Shown: positions 52,366 to 61,437, counted from the first letter of the stretch. The stretch is 64,000 nucleotides of DNA from Deltaproteobacteria bacterium (GCA_020848545.1 JADLHZ010000044.1:186001-250000); one strand, 5' to 3'. A program made the numbers and translations. The notes: generated by a model from the letters alone, not told the origin.

Positions 52366-54249
52366 TTAGTGCAGCAGCGGATCGGCAGCCTTCATCCACT
52401 GCTTCACCTCGGAGCGGATGATCTCGGAGTAGCCCTGCAGATCATCGGCGTACACCAAGGGATAGACGAGCACTTGGCTGACGCACGCGGTGGCGCTCTT
52501 GTCGCAGCGGGGCCGGCCGAGGACGCCGAGCACCTGGTTGCGCGCGTTCAAGACCGGCGCGCCGAGCATCGACGGCAACGCGAGCGAGCTCCCGTCGATC
52601 GCGAGCAGCGGTCCGTTCTCGGGGTCGCGCTGCGGTAGGTGCACGCGGGTCGTCTTCACGCCGACGCTCGGCAAGTCGGTGGTGAGCGGCACGGTATGCA
52701 GCGTCTCGCCGATGAGGATCGCGTTCGACCAGGAGAGCGCCGGCGGCGTGACGCAGTCTCGGTCGAGCTCGAGCACCGTCAAGCCGAGCGCGTCCGAGCT
52801 GTGGGCGATGCGGCCGCCTTCGCTCCGCTCGCCGGCGCCGTGACAGCGCACGCGCCAGCCGTCGACGGCCGGGCGCAAGGCCGCGCGCGCGGTCAAGACG
52901 TGGCGCGGTGAGGTCGCGAGCCCGAAGCCGAGCCGCTCGCCCGACTTGCCGTCCACGATCACCGCGACATGCGAAGGTACCGGCTCGGCGATCGCCGGGG
53001 TGCTCGCAGGCACTGAAGCGGCGAGCGACGTTGGCGGCGCGACCGGCCGCGCGTCGACGACTTCCGGCGGCTCATCGCGCGGCAAGAAGACGAGCGCCGC
53101 GGCGACGAGCACGACCGCCGCGACCGTCGCCAGAACGAAAAGGGACCGGGGACGTTTTCGCGGGCGCGGCGCCGGATCGGCTGGACCGCGGAAGATCGGC
53201 CGCGTGGCGCCGTCGGGGCCGCGCTCTGCGCTCGCTCCGGCGACCGGCACGGGGCTGTCCTCCGGCAACGCTTCCGGTGCGAGCGGCGGCGTCGCGTGAC
53301 CGATGGCCGCCGCGCGCCGCGCCAGCATGCCGTCGAGCTCGGCGCGGTGGTCGCGCAGATGCGTCTGCACCGCCACGGTCGAGATGATGATGTCGACCTC
53401 GGTCGCCACGCGCTCGATCGCGCTCTGCATCTCGGCCGCGGTGAGGAAGCGATCGTCTGGCGACTTATGCAGCGCCGTCATCACGAGCTGAGACAGCGGT
53501 AGCGGCACGTCCGGCCGCAGCTCGCTGACGGTCGCGGGCGCCGTACCGGTGATCGCCGCGAGCGTGGCGATGTCGGACTCGGCGCGGAACGGATGCTTCG
53601 CCGTCAACAGCTCGTAGAGCACGATGCCAGCGGTGAAGACGTCGACGCGCTTGTCGATGGGCTTCAGCTGGATCTGCTCGGGCGCGAGGTAGCCGAGCTT
53701 GCCTTTGATGAGCCCGGCCTGTGTGCGCCCCTCGACGCGCGCCGTCGCCTTGGCGATGCCGAAGTCGACGACCTTCGCGACGCCGGTGTACGCGACGAGC
53801 ACGTTCGACGGGCTGATGTCTCGGTGCACGAGGCCGAGCGGCGCGCCGGCATCGTCGGTCAGGTGATGCGCGAAGTCGAGCCCGGCGAGCATGTCGCACG
53901 CGATCGAGCACGCGACGTTCACCGGAATCTGCGTGCCGGCATGGCGATGCCAAGCGAGCAAGGTGCCGGCGTCCACGCCTTGCACGTACTCGAGCGCGAT
54001 GAAGTAGGTGTCGCCCATCTGCCCGAGCTCGATGGTCTGCACGATGTTCGGATGCGTGAGCTTGGCGTTCAAGCGTGCTTCGTCGAGAAACGCCGCCACG
54101 AACTCGTGATCCATCGCCAGCTCCGGCAGCACGCGCTTGACGACGACGGTGCGCTCGAAGCCGGCGACGGCGCGTTGCTTGGCGAGGAAGATCTCGGCCA
54201 TGCCGCCGACCGCGATGCGTTTGATGATCTCGTAGCGCTCGGCCGACAC
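52366..54249 (-). CDS. Ser/Thr protein kinase with trypsin-like outer domain
   Basis: A 627-residue transmembrane kinase. The kinase domain (1-270) has the Gly loop IAVGGMAEIFLAKQ, Lys in VVVKRVLP, catalytic HRDISPSN near 140, DFG in VDFGIAKA and APE in YLAPEQ, all intact. A membrane segment (SLFVLATVAAVVLVAAALVFL, about 370-390) leads to an outer domain that resembles a trypsin fold but lacks the catalytic residues: VLTAAHC is VLTARAAL and the GDSGGP site is LPSMLGAPV. This suggests a ligand-sensing pseudo-protease. It is encoded convergent with the coiled-coil lipoprotein and divergent from the oligopeptidase. Confidence 0.85.
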   Translation of the reverse strand: MSAERYEIIKRIAVGGMAEIFLAKQRAVAGFERTVVVKRVLPELAMDHEFVAAFLDEARLNAKLTHPNIVQTIELGQMGDTYFIALEYVQGVDAGTLLAWHRHAGTQIPVNVACSIACDMLAGLDFAHHLTDDAGAPLGLVHRDISPSNVLVAYTGVAKVVDFGIAKATARVEGRTQAGLIKGKLGYLAPEQIQLKPIDKRVDVFTAGIVLYELLTAKHPFRAESDIATLAAITGTAPATVSELRPDVPLPLSQLVMTALHKSPDDRFLTAAEMQSAIERVATEVDIIISTVAVQTHLRDHRAELDGMLARRAAAIGHATPPLAPEALPEDSPVPVAGASAERGPDGATRPIFRGPADPAPRPRKRPRSLFVLATVAAVVLVAAALVFLPRDEPPEVVDARPVAPPTSLAASVPASTPAIAEPVPSHVAVIVDGKSGERLGFGLATSPRHVLTARAALRPAVDGWRVRCHGAGERSEGGRIAHSSDALGLTVLELDRDCVTPPALSWSNAILIGETLHTVPLTTDLPSVGVKTTRVHLPQRDPENGPLLAIDGSSLALPSMLGAPVLNARNQVLGVLGRPRCDKSATACVSQVLVYPLVYADDLQGYSEIIRSEVKQWMKAADPLLH

Positions 54250-54328
54250 CGTGCTCGGTGAGTATCACAGGGCCGACATGCGGCAAGCGCGCGCTTGAAC
54301 TCCGCGTGGCAAGCATCTAACGGGGCGC

Positions 54329-56416
54329 ATGCTCTTCGTCCTGCTCATCGCCGCGCTGTCCCCGCCCGTCGCGAAGATCGTCCCGCACGGACAAACGGTG
54401 CACGGCCTCGTGCTGAAGGACGACTACTTCTGGATGCGCAACAAAGGGAAGAAAGACGTCGTCGCGCACTTGGAGGCAGAGAACGCATACGCCCGCGCCA
54501 TGATGAAGCCGGCCGCGGCGCTCGAGCAGAAGCTTCACGAAGAGATGCGCGCGCGCGTGGAAGAGGACTCGCAGTCGCCGCCCGTGCGCATCAAGGATTG
54601 GCTGTATTATCGCCGTGAAGAGAAGGGGAAGCAGTACCCGATCTGGTGCCGCAAGAAGGAAGGCGGGCCGGAGATCGTCACCCTCGACGTCAACGCGCTC
54701 GCGAAGGGCGAAAAGTTCATCGACGTCGAGGGCACGCTGCCGTCCGACGACGGTCATCTCCTCGCCTACTTCGTCGACACCAAGGGCTTTCGCCAGTACG
54801 TGCTCAAGATCAAAGACCTGCGCACCGGCAAGCTGTCGAGCGAAGCGATCGAGCGCGCGACCGCGCTCGCCTTCGCCAAAGACAACAAGACGATGTTCTA
54901 CGTCACCGAGGATCCGCAGACCAAGCGGCCGAACAAGCTCTTTCGTCACACGCTCGGGGCGGCGCAAAAGAGCGATGTGCTCGTCTATGAAGAGAAGGAC
55001 GAGATGTTCGACCTCGACGTCGAGCGCTCGCGCAGCGGCGACTACGCGTTCGTCACCTCGGCGAGCCGCACGACGAGCGAAGTGCGCTTGATCGACGCCG
55101 GTGCGCCGACCGCCGAGATGCGCATCGTCGCGCCGCGCAAGCAGGACCACGAGTACTACGTCGATCACGGCGGCGACACCTTCTACGTGCGGACGAACGA
55201 CACCGGCCGAAACTTTCGTCTCGTCACCGCGCCGGTCAACGAGCCGAGCAAGTGGACCGAGCTCGTGGCGCACCGGCCGGACGTCATGCTCGAGGAAGTC
55301 CTCGCGCTGCAAAGCCACCTCGTCCGTTTCGAGCGCGAAGGTGGGCTCGCGCAGATCGTGATCACCGATCTGAAGACGCAAAAGAGCGGCCGCGTGAAGC
55401 ACGGCGAGCCCCTCTTCGACGTCTTTGCCGGCTGGAACCCAGAGTTCACCACCGACGAAGTGCGCTACTCGTTCACGTCGTTGAAGACACCGTTCACCTT
55501 CATGGCGGCGCCGCTCGCCAAGCTCGGCGAGGAGACGAAGGTGCTCAAGCAGAAGCAAGTGCCGACCTACGACGCGGCAAAATACGAGACGCGAAGGGTC
55601 GCTGTCACGGCGCGGGACGGCACGAAGATCCCGGTGTCGTTGCTCTACCGTGCCGGCACCCAGCCCGACGCCACCCAGGCGATGCTGCTCGACGGCTACG
55701 GCGCCTACGGCTTTCCGAATCCGGTCGCCTTCGATCCGCAAGTGATCTCGCTCGTCGATCGCGGCTTCGTCTACGCGATCGCGCACATCCGCGGCGGCGG
55801 CGAGCTTGGCAAGCGCTGGCACGACGACGGCCGCATGATGAAGAAGATGAACACCTTCACCGACTTCATCGATGCCGCCGAGGCGATGAAGAAGGACAAG
55901 TGGGTCGCGCCGGACAAGCTCGTGATCACGGGCGGCAGCGCCGGCGGCTTGCTGATGGGCGCGGTGCTCAATATGCGGCCGGATCTCTTCCGTGCCGCGC
56001 TCGTCTACGTGCCCTTCGTCGACGTCATCAACACGATGCTCGACGAGACGCTGCCGCTCACCGTCAACGAGTTCGAAGAGTGGGGCAACCCGAAGCAGAA
56101 GCCGGCGTTCGATTACATGGCGCAGTACAGCCCGTACGACAACGTGGCGAAGAAGGACTACCCGGCGACGCTCGTCGTCAGCGCGTACAACGACAGCCAG
56201 GTGATGTACTGGGAGCCGGCGAAGTGGGTGGCGAAGTTGCGTGCCCAGAAGACCGACAAGAACCCGCTGCTCTTCAAGATCAACATGCAGCCAGCCGGGC
56301 ACGGCGGCGTCTCTGGGCGCTACGATCGGATCAAGGACGCGGCGTTCGAATACGCGTTCGTGGTGCAAGCGGTCAGCTCTCAGCCATCAGACGTCAGCTC
56401 TCAGCTGAAACCATGA
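54329..56416 (+). CDS. Oligopeptidase B / prolyl oligopeptidase family (S9A)
   Basis: A 695-residue serine peptidase: seven-bladed propeller (about 70-400) and alpha/beta hydrolase domain. The nucleophile is in GGSAGG near residue 536, the Asp in YNDSQV near 620 and the His in AGHGG near 658. RGGGELGKRWH and the propeller sequences match oligopeptidase B (PtrB), which cleaves short peptides after basic residues. A weak hydrophobic start (MLFVLLIAALSPPVA) may export it. Its stop overlaps the next start (ATGA). Confidence 0.88.
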   Translation: MLFVLLIAALSPPVAKIVPHGQTVHGLVLKDDYFWMRNKGKKDVVAHLEAENAYARAMMKPAAALEQKLHEEMRARVEEDSQSPPVRIKDWLYYRREEKGKQYPIWCRKKEGGPEIVTLDVNALAKGEKFIDVEGTLPSDDGHLLAYFVDTKGFRQYVLKIKDLRTGKLSSEAIERATALAFAKDNKTMFYVTEDPQTKRPNKLFRHTLGAAQKSDVLVYEEKDEMFDLDVERSRSGDYAFVTSASRTTSEVRLIDAGAPTAEMRIVAPRKQDHEYYVDHGGDTFYVRTNDTGRNFRLVTAPVNEPSKWTELVAHRPDVMLEEVLALQSHLVRFEREGGLAQIVITDLKTQKSGRVKHGEPLFDVFAGWNPEFTTDEVRYSFTSLKTPFTFMAAPLAKLGEETKVLKQKQVPTYDAAKYETRRVAVTARDGTKIPVSLLYRAGTQPDATQAMLLDGYGAYGFPNPVAFDPQVISLVDRGFVYAIAHIRGGGELGKRWHDDGRMMKKMNTFTDFIDAAEAMKKDKWVAPDKLVITGGSAGGLLMGAVLNMRPDLFRAALVYVPFVDVINTMLDETLPLTVNEFEEWGNPKQKPAFDYMAQYSPYDNVAKKDYPATLVVSAYNDSQVMYWEPAKWVAKLRAQKTDKNPLLFKINMQPAGHGGVSGRYDRIKDAAFEYAFVVQAVSSQPSDVSSQLKP

Positions 56417-56643
56417 GCATTCGCGTGCGCGCCGATCTGCTCGCCGTCGCCGAGCGCGTCGCCCGCGAGTTCGGCAAGAACGACGACGGCACCATCGGGC
56501 GGGCGCAGATCGAGGCGGCGATCGCCGCGCAGGCCGCCGCTCCAGTCGCGCAGCGACCGTTTTCGGAGGACGAGAGCGCGTGCGTGTTGCGCTTGCGTAG
56601 CCAGGCGTTCAAAGCGCCGGACAAGAAGCTCAGGCTAGCTTGA
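56413..56643 (+). CDS. Small hypothetical protein coupled to oligopeptidase
   Basis: A 76-residue protein (MSIRVRADLLAVAERVAREFGKNDDGTIGRAQ...) overlapping the previous stop by ATGA. The first half is amphipathic helix; ends basic (DKKLRLA). No family seen. Overlaps the convergent DcrB-like gene by 14 bp. Confidence 0.5.
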   Translation: MSIRVRADLLAVAERVAREFGKNDDGTIGRAQIEAAIAAQAAAPVAQRPFSEDESACVLRLRSQAFKAPDKKLRLA

Positions 56644-57103
56644 CCGCCGAGATCACCGAGTCGAACATCTTCTTCTGCTCGGCGAAGTGCGCGGGCAAGG
56701 TGCTGAAGGTGAAGGTGTAGATCCAGGTGCCGTGCATGACGAACACTTGCAGTTGCTGCACGGTGGCCTTCTGGCTCTCGACGACGAAGGTGAAGTTGCG
56801 CGAGATCGCCGGCGCGCCACTGACCGTGATGTTCTCTTCGGTGACGACGGTGAGGTTCTTCATCTCGCGCGTTTGCTTCTGCGCGTTCAATTGTTCTTTG
56901 GCGTACGCATCGACGCGCTCGTGGCGGCCCTTGTGCTCGCGGGTGACGACGACGTTCGGCCGAAAGCCCTGGGTCTTCGCCATCGTCGGCAGGCCCGCGC
57001 TCATCGACTGCTCGGGCGCGACGAAGGTGTAAATCGAACGATCGTCCCAGTTGTCTGGTAAGGCCAGCGCGATCGAGCCGCCGTAGATGGAGTAGTTCGC
57101 CAT
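56630..57103 (-). CDS. DUF1795 (DcrB/Eag-like) protein
   Basis: A 157-residue cytoplasmic protein without signal peptide: MANYSIYGGSIALALPDNWDDRSIYTFVAPEQ, then VVVTREHKGRHERVDAYAKEQLNAQ and WIYTFTFSTLPAHFAEQKKMFDSVISAVKL. This is the DUF1795/DcrB pattern; Eag-type members are chaperones for type VI secretion effectors. No type VI gene is in the window. ATG 57103 is where homology begins. Confidence 0.75.
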   Translation of the reverse strand: MANYSIYGGSIALALPDNWDDRSIYTFVAPEQSMSAGLPTMAKTQGFRPNVVVTREHKGRHERVDAYAKEQLNAQKQTREMKNLTVVTEENITVSGAPAISRNFTFVVESQKATVQQLQVFVMHGTWIYTFTFSTLPAHFAEQKKMFDSVISAVKLA

Positions 57104-57176
57104 AGCAGGGTCGTAACAGCGAATTCGCCGCCGCGCAAAAGCTTGTGCTCCGCAAAGAAAGCCTCGATCATTGGGG

Positions 57177-58202
57177 ATGCCCTCGCTCCTCGCCGTGGCC
57201 ATGGTGCTCGCCGCATCCGCACAAGACGGCAGCAAGCCTTACGAAGACATCAAGTCGCGCTTTCGCATCGAGTTGCCCGAGGGCTGGAAGTGGAATCCGC
57301 AGCCTGGCGACACGCTCGGGACGTGGTTTCGCAAGCAGGACACCGGCGCGCTCGGCAACTTCGCCGTCCGCGTCGTGAAGCTCGATCGCACGACGACGCT
57401 CGACAACTTGCTGAAGGAGGCCGAGGGCGCGATCTCTGACGAGCCGGGCTACCGGCGCTTGAGCGACAAGCAAGTGACCGTGGCCTCGCGCGCGACGACC
57501 AAGCGTGAGTACACGATGTTCGTCGCCGGCAGCGATCGCACGCAGCGCCGTGTCGAAGACTATTTTCTGCAAAACGGCGACCACGCGTTTTGGCTGCACT
57601 TCGAAACCCTCGCCGAGGGCTTCGATCTCTTTCGCGAGGACGTCGATCAGATGGTCGCGAGCTTCGTGCCGATCGCCGGCGGTCAGAAGGCGGCGCTCGT
57701 CGGCGAGAGCGCGATGAAGCTCATCGGGCGGTGGCAGAAGATCGGCGACGCCGAGCTCGTCATGGAGCTGAAGGAAGACGGCACCTACGTGCTCGGCGCC
57801 GCGACCGGCTCCTACACCGTCGAGAAGAACGCGCTGATCCTGCGCATCTCGGGGCAGGGCGAGGAGCGCTTCAATTACTCCCTGAACAAAGACGAGCTCA
57901 CCGTGGCCGGACCGAACCTCGACGTGCCGATCCACTATCGGAAGATCGGCATCAAGCGCACGGCGAAGCTCGCCGGCACTTGGAAGCCGAGGAGCGCGAA
58001 GGTGAGCTCGCTGCGCTTGTCGCCAGGCGGGCAGTTCGTGTTCGGAGAAGTGACGGGGAACTACAAGCAGAAGGGCGACCTCTTGGTCATGCGCCGCGTC
58101 GACGGCGCCGAGGTCATCTATTCGCTGTGGCTGGAAGTGGATCTGATGAAGCTCTCCGGCGGCGATATGGCCGGTGAGACGATCTTCGATCGCGAGAAGT
58201 GA
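57177..58202 (+). CDS. Secreted PsbP/DcrB-like plus beta-barrel repeat protein
   Basis: A 341-residue protein with a signal peptide (MPSLLAVAMVLAASAQDG). The first half (IELPEGWKWNPQPGDT to VDQMVASFVPI) has the DUF1795/PsbP-like pattern also seen in its divergent neighbour. The second half contains two similar units: LIGRWQKIGDAELVMELKEDGTYVLG and LAGTWKPRSAKVSSLRLSPGGQFVFGE, a calycin-like beta arrangement. Role unknown, probably a periplasmic ligand-binding protein. ATG 57177 is chosen over TTG 57171. Confidence 0.65.
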   Translation: MPSLLAVAMVLAASAQDGSKPYEDIKSRFRIELPEGWKWNPQPGDTLGTWFRKQDTGALGNFAVRVVKLDRTTTLDNLLKEAEGAISDEPGYRRLSDKQVTVASRATTKREYTMFVAGSDRTQRRVEDYFLQNGDHAFWLHFETLAEGFDLFREDVDQMVASFVPIAGGQKAALVGESAMKLIGRWQKIGDAELVMELKEDGTYVLGAATGSYTVEKNALILRISGQGEERFNYSLNKDELTVAGPNLDVPIHYRKIGIKRTAKLAGTWKPRSAKVSSLRLSPGGQFVFGEVTGNYKQKGDLLVMRRVDGAEVIYSLWLEVDLMKLSGGDMAGETIFDREK

Positions 58203-58853
58203 CTACGGCGTGTCGGAGTCGTAGATGAGCCAAGCGGCGCTCAAGGTGAGAGGCGTGCAGCTGCCGCCACCGAGGGCATCCGTGCGCTGCACCGAGAGAA
58301 ACATCACGTCCTCGGCATCAATGCCGCCGACCGTGTAGGTGTCGTACGTCGCGGTCGACGCCCCCGAGAGGTCCAGGTGGTGCGAGACCGCTGCAGGCGG
58401 AGTCGGTGCGGCGACGCCTTCACGCAAGTAGCGTGACACGATGACCCCGACATCTGCGGTGCAGGTCGGCACACCTTCGTTGATGAAGGCGAGCTTCACG
58501 GTGACGGTCTGACCGTCGCGGGCGTCGACCGGAACGTGGAAAGGCAAGTGCAAAGCGTCGTTCGTCGCCGGGAAGCGCACCGATGGGTTGCTGCCTCCAG
58601 TGACCGCCGTTCCGGAAACAGTGCCGGAGAGGACGTTCAGACCGACCGACTTCTTGAAGGCCATTCCCGCGAGCTTCGTCAGGATCGACGCGCGATCTTC
58701 CGTAGGCCCAGTGGCGCCCGTTGATCCCGTTGGACCCGGGTCGCCTTTTGCACCGTCGTCGCCGTCGCGACCGGGCTCGCCTGGTCGCGCGACCGAGAGA
58801 GAGCATCCCGTGGCTGCGAGAACGACGAACACTGCCGCTATCAATCGTTTCAT
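58203..58853 (-). CDS. Collagen-like lipoprotein
   Basis: A 216-residue lipoprotein (VLAATGCSLS). Residues about 26-50 contain nine Gly-x-y triplets (GEPGRDGDDGAKGDP then GPTGSTGATGP), a short collagen-type triple-helix stretch. A C-terminal globular part (about 70-216, FPATNDALHLPFHVPVDARDGQTVTVKLAFINEGVP, paired Cys) is likely the surface head. Presumably trimeric at the cell surface. Its stop abuts the stop of the preceding convergent gene. The 118 bp upstream hold no gene. Confidence 0.7.
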   Translation of the reverse strand: MKRLIAAVFVVLAATGCSLSVARPGEPGRDGDDGAKGDPGPTGSTGATGPTEDRASILTKLAGMAFKKSVGLNVLSGTVSGTAVTGGSNPSVRFPATNDALHLPFHVPVDARDGQTVTVKLAFINEGVPTCTADVGVIVSRYLREGVAAPTPPAAVSHHLDLSGASTATYDTYTVGGIDAEDVMFLSVQRTDALGGGSCTPLTLSAAWLIYDSDTP

Positions 58854-58971
58854 GCGTAAAACCTAGCGTCCGCCGCGCCGCGTCGCAAAGATTCCGCCGA
58901 AAAGGGACCGGGGAAGAATTTCTCCGGGGATCGTGCTCTTGCACGGGAACGTCCACGATTCCGCGTGCCAG

Positions 58972-59586
58972 TTACTCCGTCACCATGATCGCCGGCCCGA
59001 GGAACAGATCCTTCTCCGTGTACCTGCGCTTCACCGTCTTCGACGGCCGATACCGGTTCGGCGGCCGTTCGAGCCACTGCAGCACCATGACCTCGCCGTC
59101 GAACGCGAGCGCCTCGGCGACCCAGGCGGGCATGCGCGAAGCGTAGCGGCGGATCAGCGGCTTGAGCTCCTTGTCGAACGCGCTCCGCGGCAGCGCGTCG
59201 TGGCGGCGGCGCACGTCGAGCGTGCCGTCGAAGCTCGGCGACATGTGATAGAGCTCGTGGAAGATCGTGCGCAGGCGATCCTGCGCCGACGAGCGCAGGA
59301 AGAACAGCGGCCGCAGCGTGATCTCGTAGCGCATGCGCCGGCCCTGCAGCTTGACGATCGGCTTGTAGAGCGCGCCGTTCTCGGACTTGCGCGTGCTCGT
59401 CTCGGCAAAGGCATACGGCCGCGTCGTCGCCCGCGACTTCTTCCTCGCCTGGCCGTAGGTGACGAGGATGCGGTCGGGCTGGAGGTGCTTCAGCTCGGGC
59501 ACGCGCGCCGCGACGTCTCTCAGGATCTCGCGCAGCGCCGCCGAAAAGTCGGGCCGCTTCGCTTTCCGCGTTTTGACGGCGCTCAC
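58972..59586 (-). CDS. Putative zinc metallopeptidase (HELYH)
   Basis: A 204-residue cytoplasmic protein with TIFHELYHMSPSFDGTLD near residue 109, a His-Glu-x-x-His zinc motif. The surrounding sequences are basic. Members with this layout are uncharacterised. It overlaps the start of the glycosidase-like gene by ATGA (59583-59586), so the two are coupled. Ends with TEKDLFLGPAIMVTE. Confidence 0.65.
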   Translation of the reverse strand: MSAVKTRKAKRPDFSAALREILRDVAARVPELKHLQPDRILVTYGQARKKSRATTRPYAFAETSTRKSENGALYKPIVKLQGRRMRYEITLRPLFFLRSSAQDRLRTIFHELYHMSPSFDGTLDVRRRHDALPRSAFDKELKPLIRRYASRMPAWVAEALAFDGEVMVLQWLERPPNRYRPSKTVKRRYTEKDLFLGPAIMVTE

Positions 59587-60638
59587 CGCTGCGAGGTCTC
59601 GGGCTTACGGAAGAAATCCCGGATCACCGTCGCCGCCGGCTTGCCGCGCGGGGAGAACCCACGATCCTGCGGACCTCCCGGCCCGAACCAGATCCAAAAG
59701 TAGAGCCCGAAGATCGCCGGTTCTTTCTCGAACGCGCGGGTGAACGCCTCATAGCAGCGGCGCTGCTCCTCCATGTCGATGGCGACGCCGCGGGTCTCGT
59801 CCCACGGGTAAGCGTTGGCGCCGTCGAGCGTGGGGTAGCCGATCTCGGTGATGACGAGCGGCCGTCCGATGCGCTTTTGAAACTGCCTGAGGCGGCGCTT
59901 CACCGGATCCCACGCGTTGACCATGTCGGTGACGTTTGGATCCAAGTTGTTCGCCGTGAGCTTGTGGTAGGCCGTGACGCCGGCGACGTCGACCGCGTCC
60001 CAGAAGCTCACCGGGTCGAAGTGATCCCAGTTCGCCGAATACAGGAGCTTGCCGGTGAAGATCGCCCGCACGTGCGCGATCACCTTGAGCCAGCGATCGC
60101 GCATCGTCTCGGTCGTCACGTACTCGCTGCCGACGACCAAGAACTCGGACTCGGCCTCGGCCGCGAGTCTCGCCATCTCGCCGATGAACACGGTGTACTG
60201 GCCGAACCAGAGGTCCCAGTCGTCGGGCCGCAACTTGCCGCGCCAATCGCCCGGCCCGCGCGTCGTGATGTGCACGATCGGAAAGAGCATCACGGCGAGG
60301 CCCTTTTGCTTGGCGTGCTTCAGCGTCTTTCGAATGTTGGCGACGCTCGGCGTGTAGCCCTTCCTCGGCGCGATCGTGGTCGAGGTGACGGTCTCTTGGA
60401 AGTAGACGACGATCAGCGAGATGTGCGTGGCGCCGGTCTCGACGATCTCGTCGACCGCTTTGGTGTAATCGGCATCCGGGTTCTGATCGTACATGCCGAG
60501 CGCGACGCCGCGATGGCCCTCGGAGCCGACTGAAAAACGCGGGATCGGTCCGAGTGTGTCCTCTGTGGAGGCGAAGGCGGGCAGGGTGCAGGCCGCGCAC
60601 GAGAGCGCGACGAGCAGAAGGGACGAGCGCAACGGCAC
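59583..60638 (-). CDS. Secreted glycoside hydrolase-like protein (GH113-type)
   Basis: A 351-residue exported protein from a GTG, with signal peptide and a possible lipobox (LSCAAC). A TIM-barrel glycosidase pattern: ALGMYDQNPDADYTKAVDEIVETGATHISLIVVYFQ, acid/base Glu candidate in VVGSEYVTT near 169 and nucleophile candidate in VITEIGYPT near 263. Resembles GH113-type mannanase-like proteins; the substrate is not shown. Upstream of the peptidase gene in the same transcript. Confidence 0.75.
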   Translation of the reverse strand: MPLRSSLLLVALSCAACTLPAFASTEDTLGPIPRFSVGSEGHRGVALGMYDQNPDADYTKAVDEIVETGATHISLIVVYFQETVTSTTIAPRKGYTPSVANIRKTLKHAKQKGLAVMLFPIVHITTRGPGDWRGKLRPDDWDLWFGQYTVFIGEMARLAAEAESEFLVVGSEYVTTETMRDRWLKVIAHVRAIFTGKLLYSANWDHFDPVSFWDAVDVAGVTAYHKLTANNLDPNVTDMVNAWDPVKRRLRQFQKRIGRPLVITEIGYPTLDGANAYPWDETRGVAIDMEEQRRCYEAFTRAFEKEPAIFGLYFWIWFGPGGPQDRGFSPRGKPAATVIRDFFRKPETSQR

Positions 60639-60646
60639 GGAGCTTC

Positions 60647-61009
60647 TCAGGTGTAAGACTTTTCCTGCTTCTCTTGCTCTTCCTTGCAGCGGATGCAGAG
60701 CGTGGTCACCGGCCGCGCCTCCAAGCGCTTCACCGAGATCTCTTCGCCGCAGACTTCGCAGACGCCGAACTCGCCGGCGTCGATCTTCGCGAGCGCTTTG
60801 TCGATCTTCTGGAGGAAGAACTTTTCGCGGTCGCGCAGGCGCAAGCTGAACGATTGCAGGTACTCCGAGGAGGCTTGATCGATCTCGTCCGGCAGGTCGT
60901 CCGTGTCGAGACGGGTGTCTTCAGCGCTCAGCTTCTGGGCCTTCTTCAACAAGAGCTCACGGTCCCGCAGGAGCAAATCCTTGAAGCGCTTGAGATCTTT
61001 CTTGTTCAC
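60647..61009 (-). CDS. dksA: DksA/TraR-family zinc-finger transcription factor
   Basis: A 120-residue DksA-like protein: coiled coil (KKDLKRFKDLLLRDRELLLKKAQ), LPDEIDQASSEYLQSFSLRLRDRE, and four-Cys zinc finger CEVCGEEI...CIRC. It binds RNA polymerase in the secondary channel, with ppGpp, in the stringent response. The acidic coil tip DTDDLPDEIDQAS is present. The GTG at 61009 is chosen because GGAGGC lies just upstream. Confidence 0.88.
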   Translation of the reverse strand: MNKKDLKRFKDLLLRDRELLLKKAQKLSAEDTRLDTDDLPDEIDQASSEYLQSFSLRLRDREKFFLQKIDKALAKIDAGEFGVCEVCGEEISVKRLEARPVTTLCIRCKEEQEKQEKSYT

Positions 61010-61101
61010 GCCGCCTCCGTAGTATGGCCGAGTATGGCCGGTTAGAATAGCGGTGAGGCGCATCACCGTCAAGGTAAGCTGCCGAGACTGGAGTGAGAGA
61101 G

Positions 61102-61335
61102 ATGGGAAACACCGAAGCCGGCGTGCGCGAATTGCTCGAAGAGCTCATCGACGTCGTGCCCGAAGACGCCTTGGCGCCGCTCGACCTGTCTGAGGTGCTC
61201 GACGACGTCGTCACCGAGTTGGAAGAGCGCTTCGGCATCACCTTGACGGCGCCGACCAAGGAGCAACTGCGCTCGGTCTCGGCCATCACCGCCCTGGTCG
61301 GCCAGAAGCAACGCGAAAAACGCCCTGCGAAATAG
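61102..61335 (+). CDS. Acyl-carrier-protein-like small protein without DSL serine
   Basis: A 77-residue acidic protein (MGNTEAGVRELLEELIDVV...). LDDVVTELEERFGITLTAPTKEQLRSVSAITALV follows helices II-III of acyl carrier proteins, but the DSL motif that takes phosphopantetheine is replaced by PLDLSEVL. It is divergent from dksA. Either a degenerate carrier or an unrelated helical protein; a GTG at 61093 is an alternative start. Confidence 0.5.
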   Translation: MGNTEAGVRELLEELIDVVPEDALAPLDLSEVLDDVVTELEERFGITLTAPTKEQLRSVSAITALVGQKQREKRPAK

Positions 61336-61437
61336 GGAACATACGGGCCGCGCTGCACGATAACGCCGGTGAGGGACATTTGCCGGCGCGGGTTTTACCC
61401 AGGCTCAGCGGCGAGGAATGTCACCTGAGGCGCAGCC

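Noticed and set aside
53137-53152. A 16-bp motif GAAAAGGGACCGGGGA shared with 58899-58914
   Set aside because: In 64 kb of GC-biased sequence one such match is not far from chance, one copy is in coding sequence of the kinase, and there is no further structure around it.
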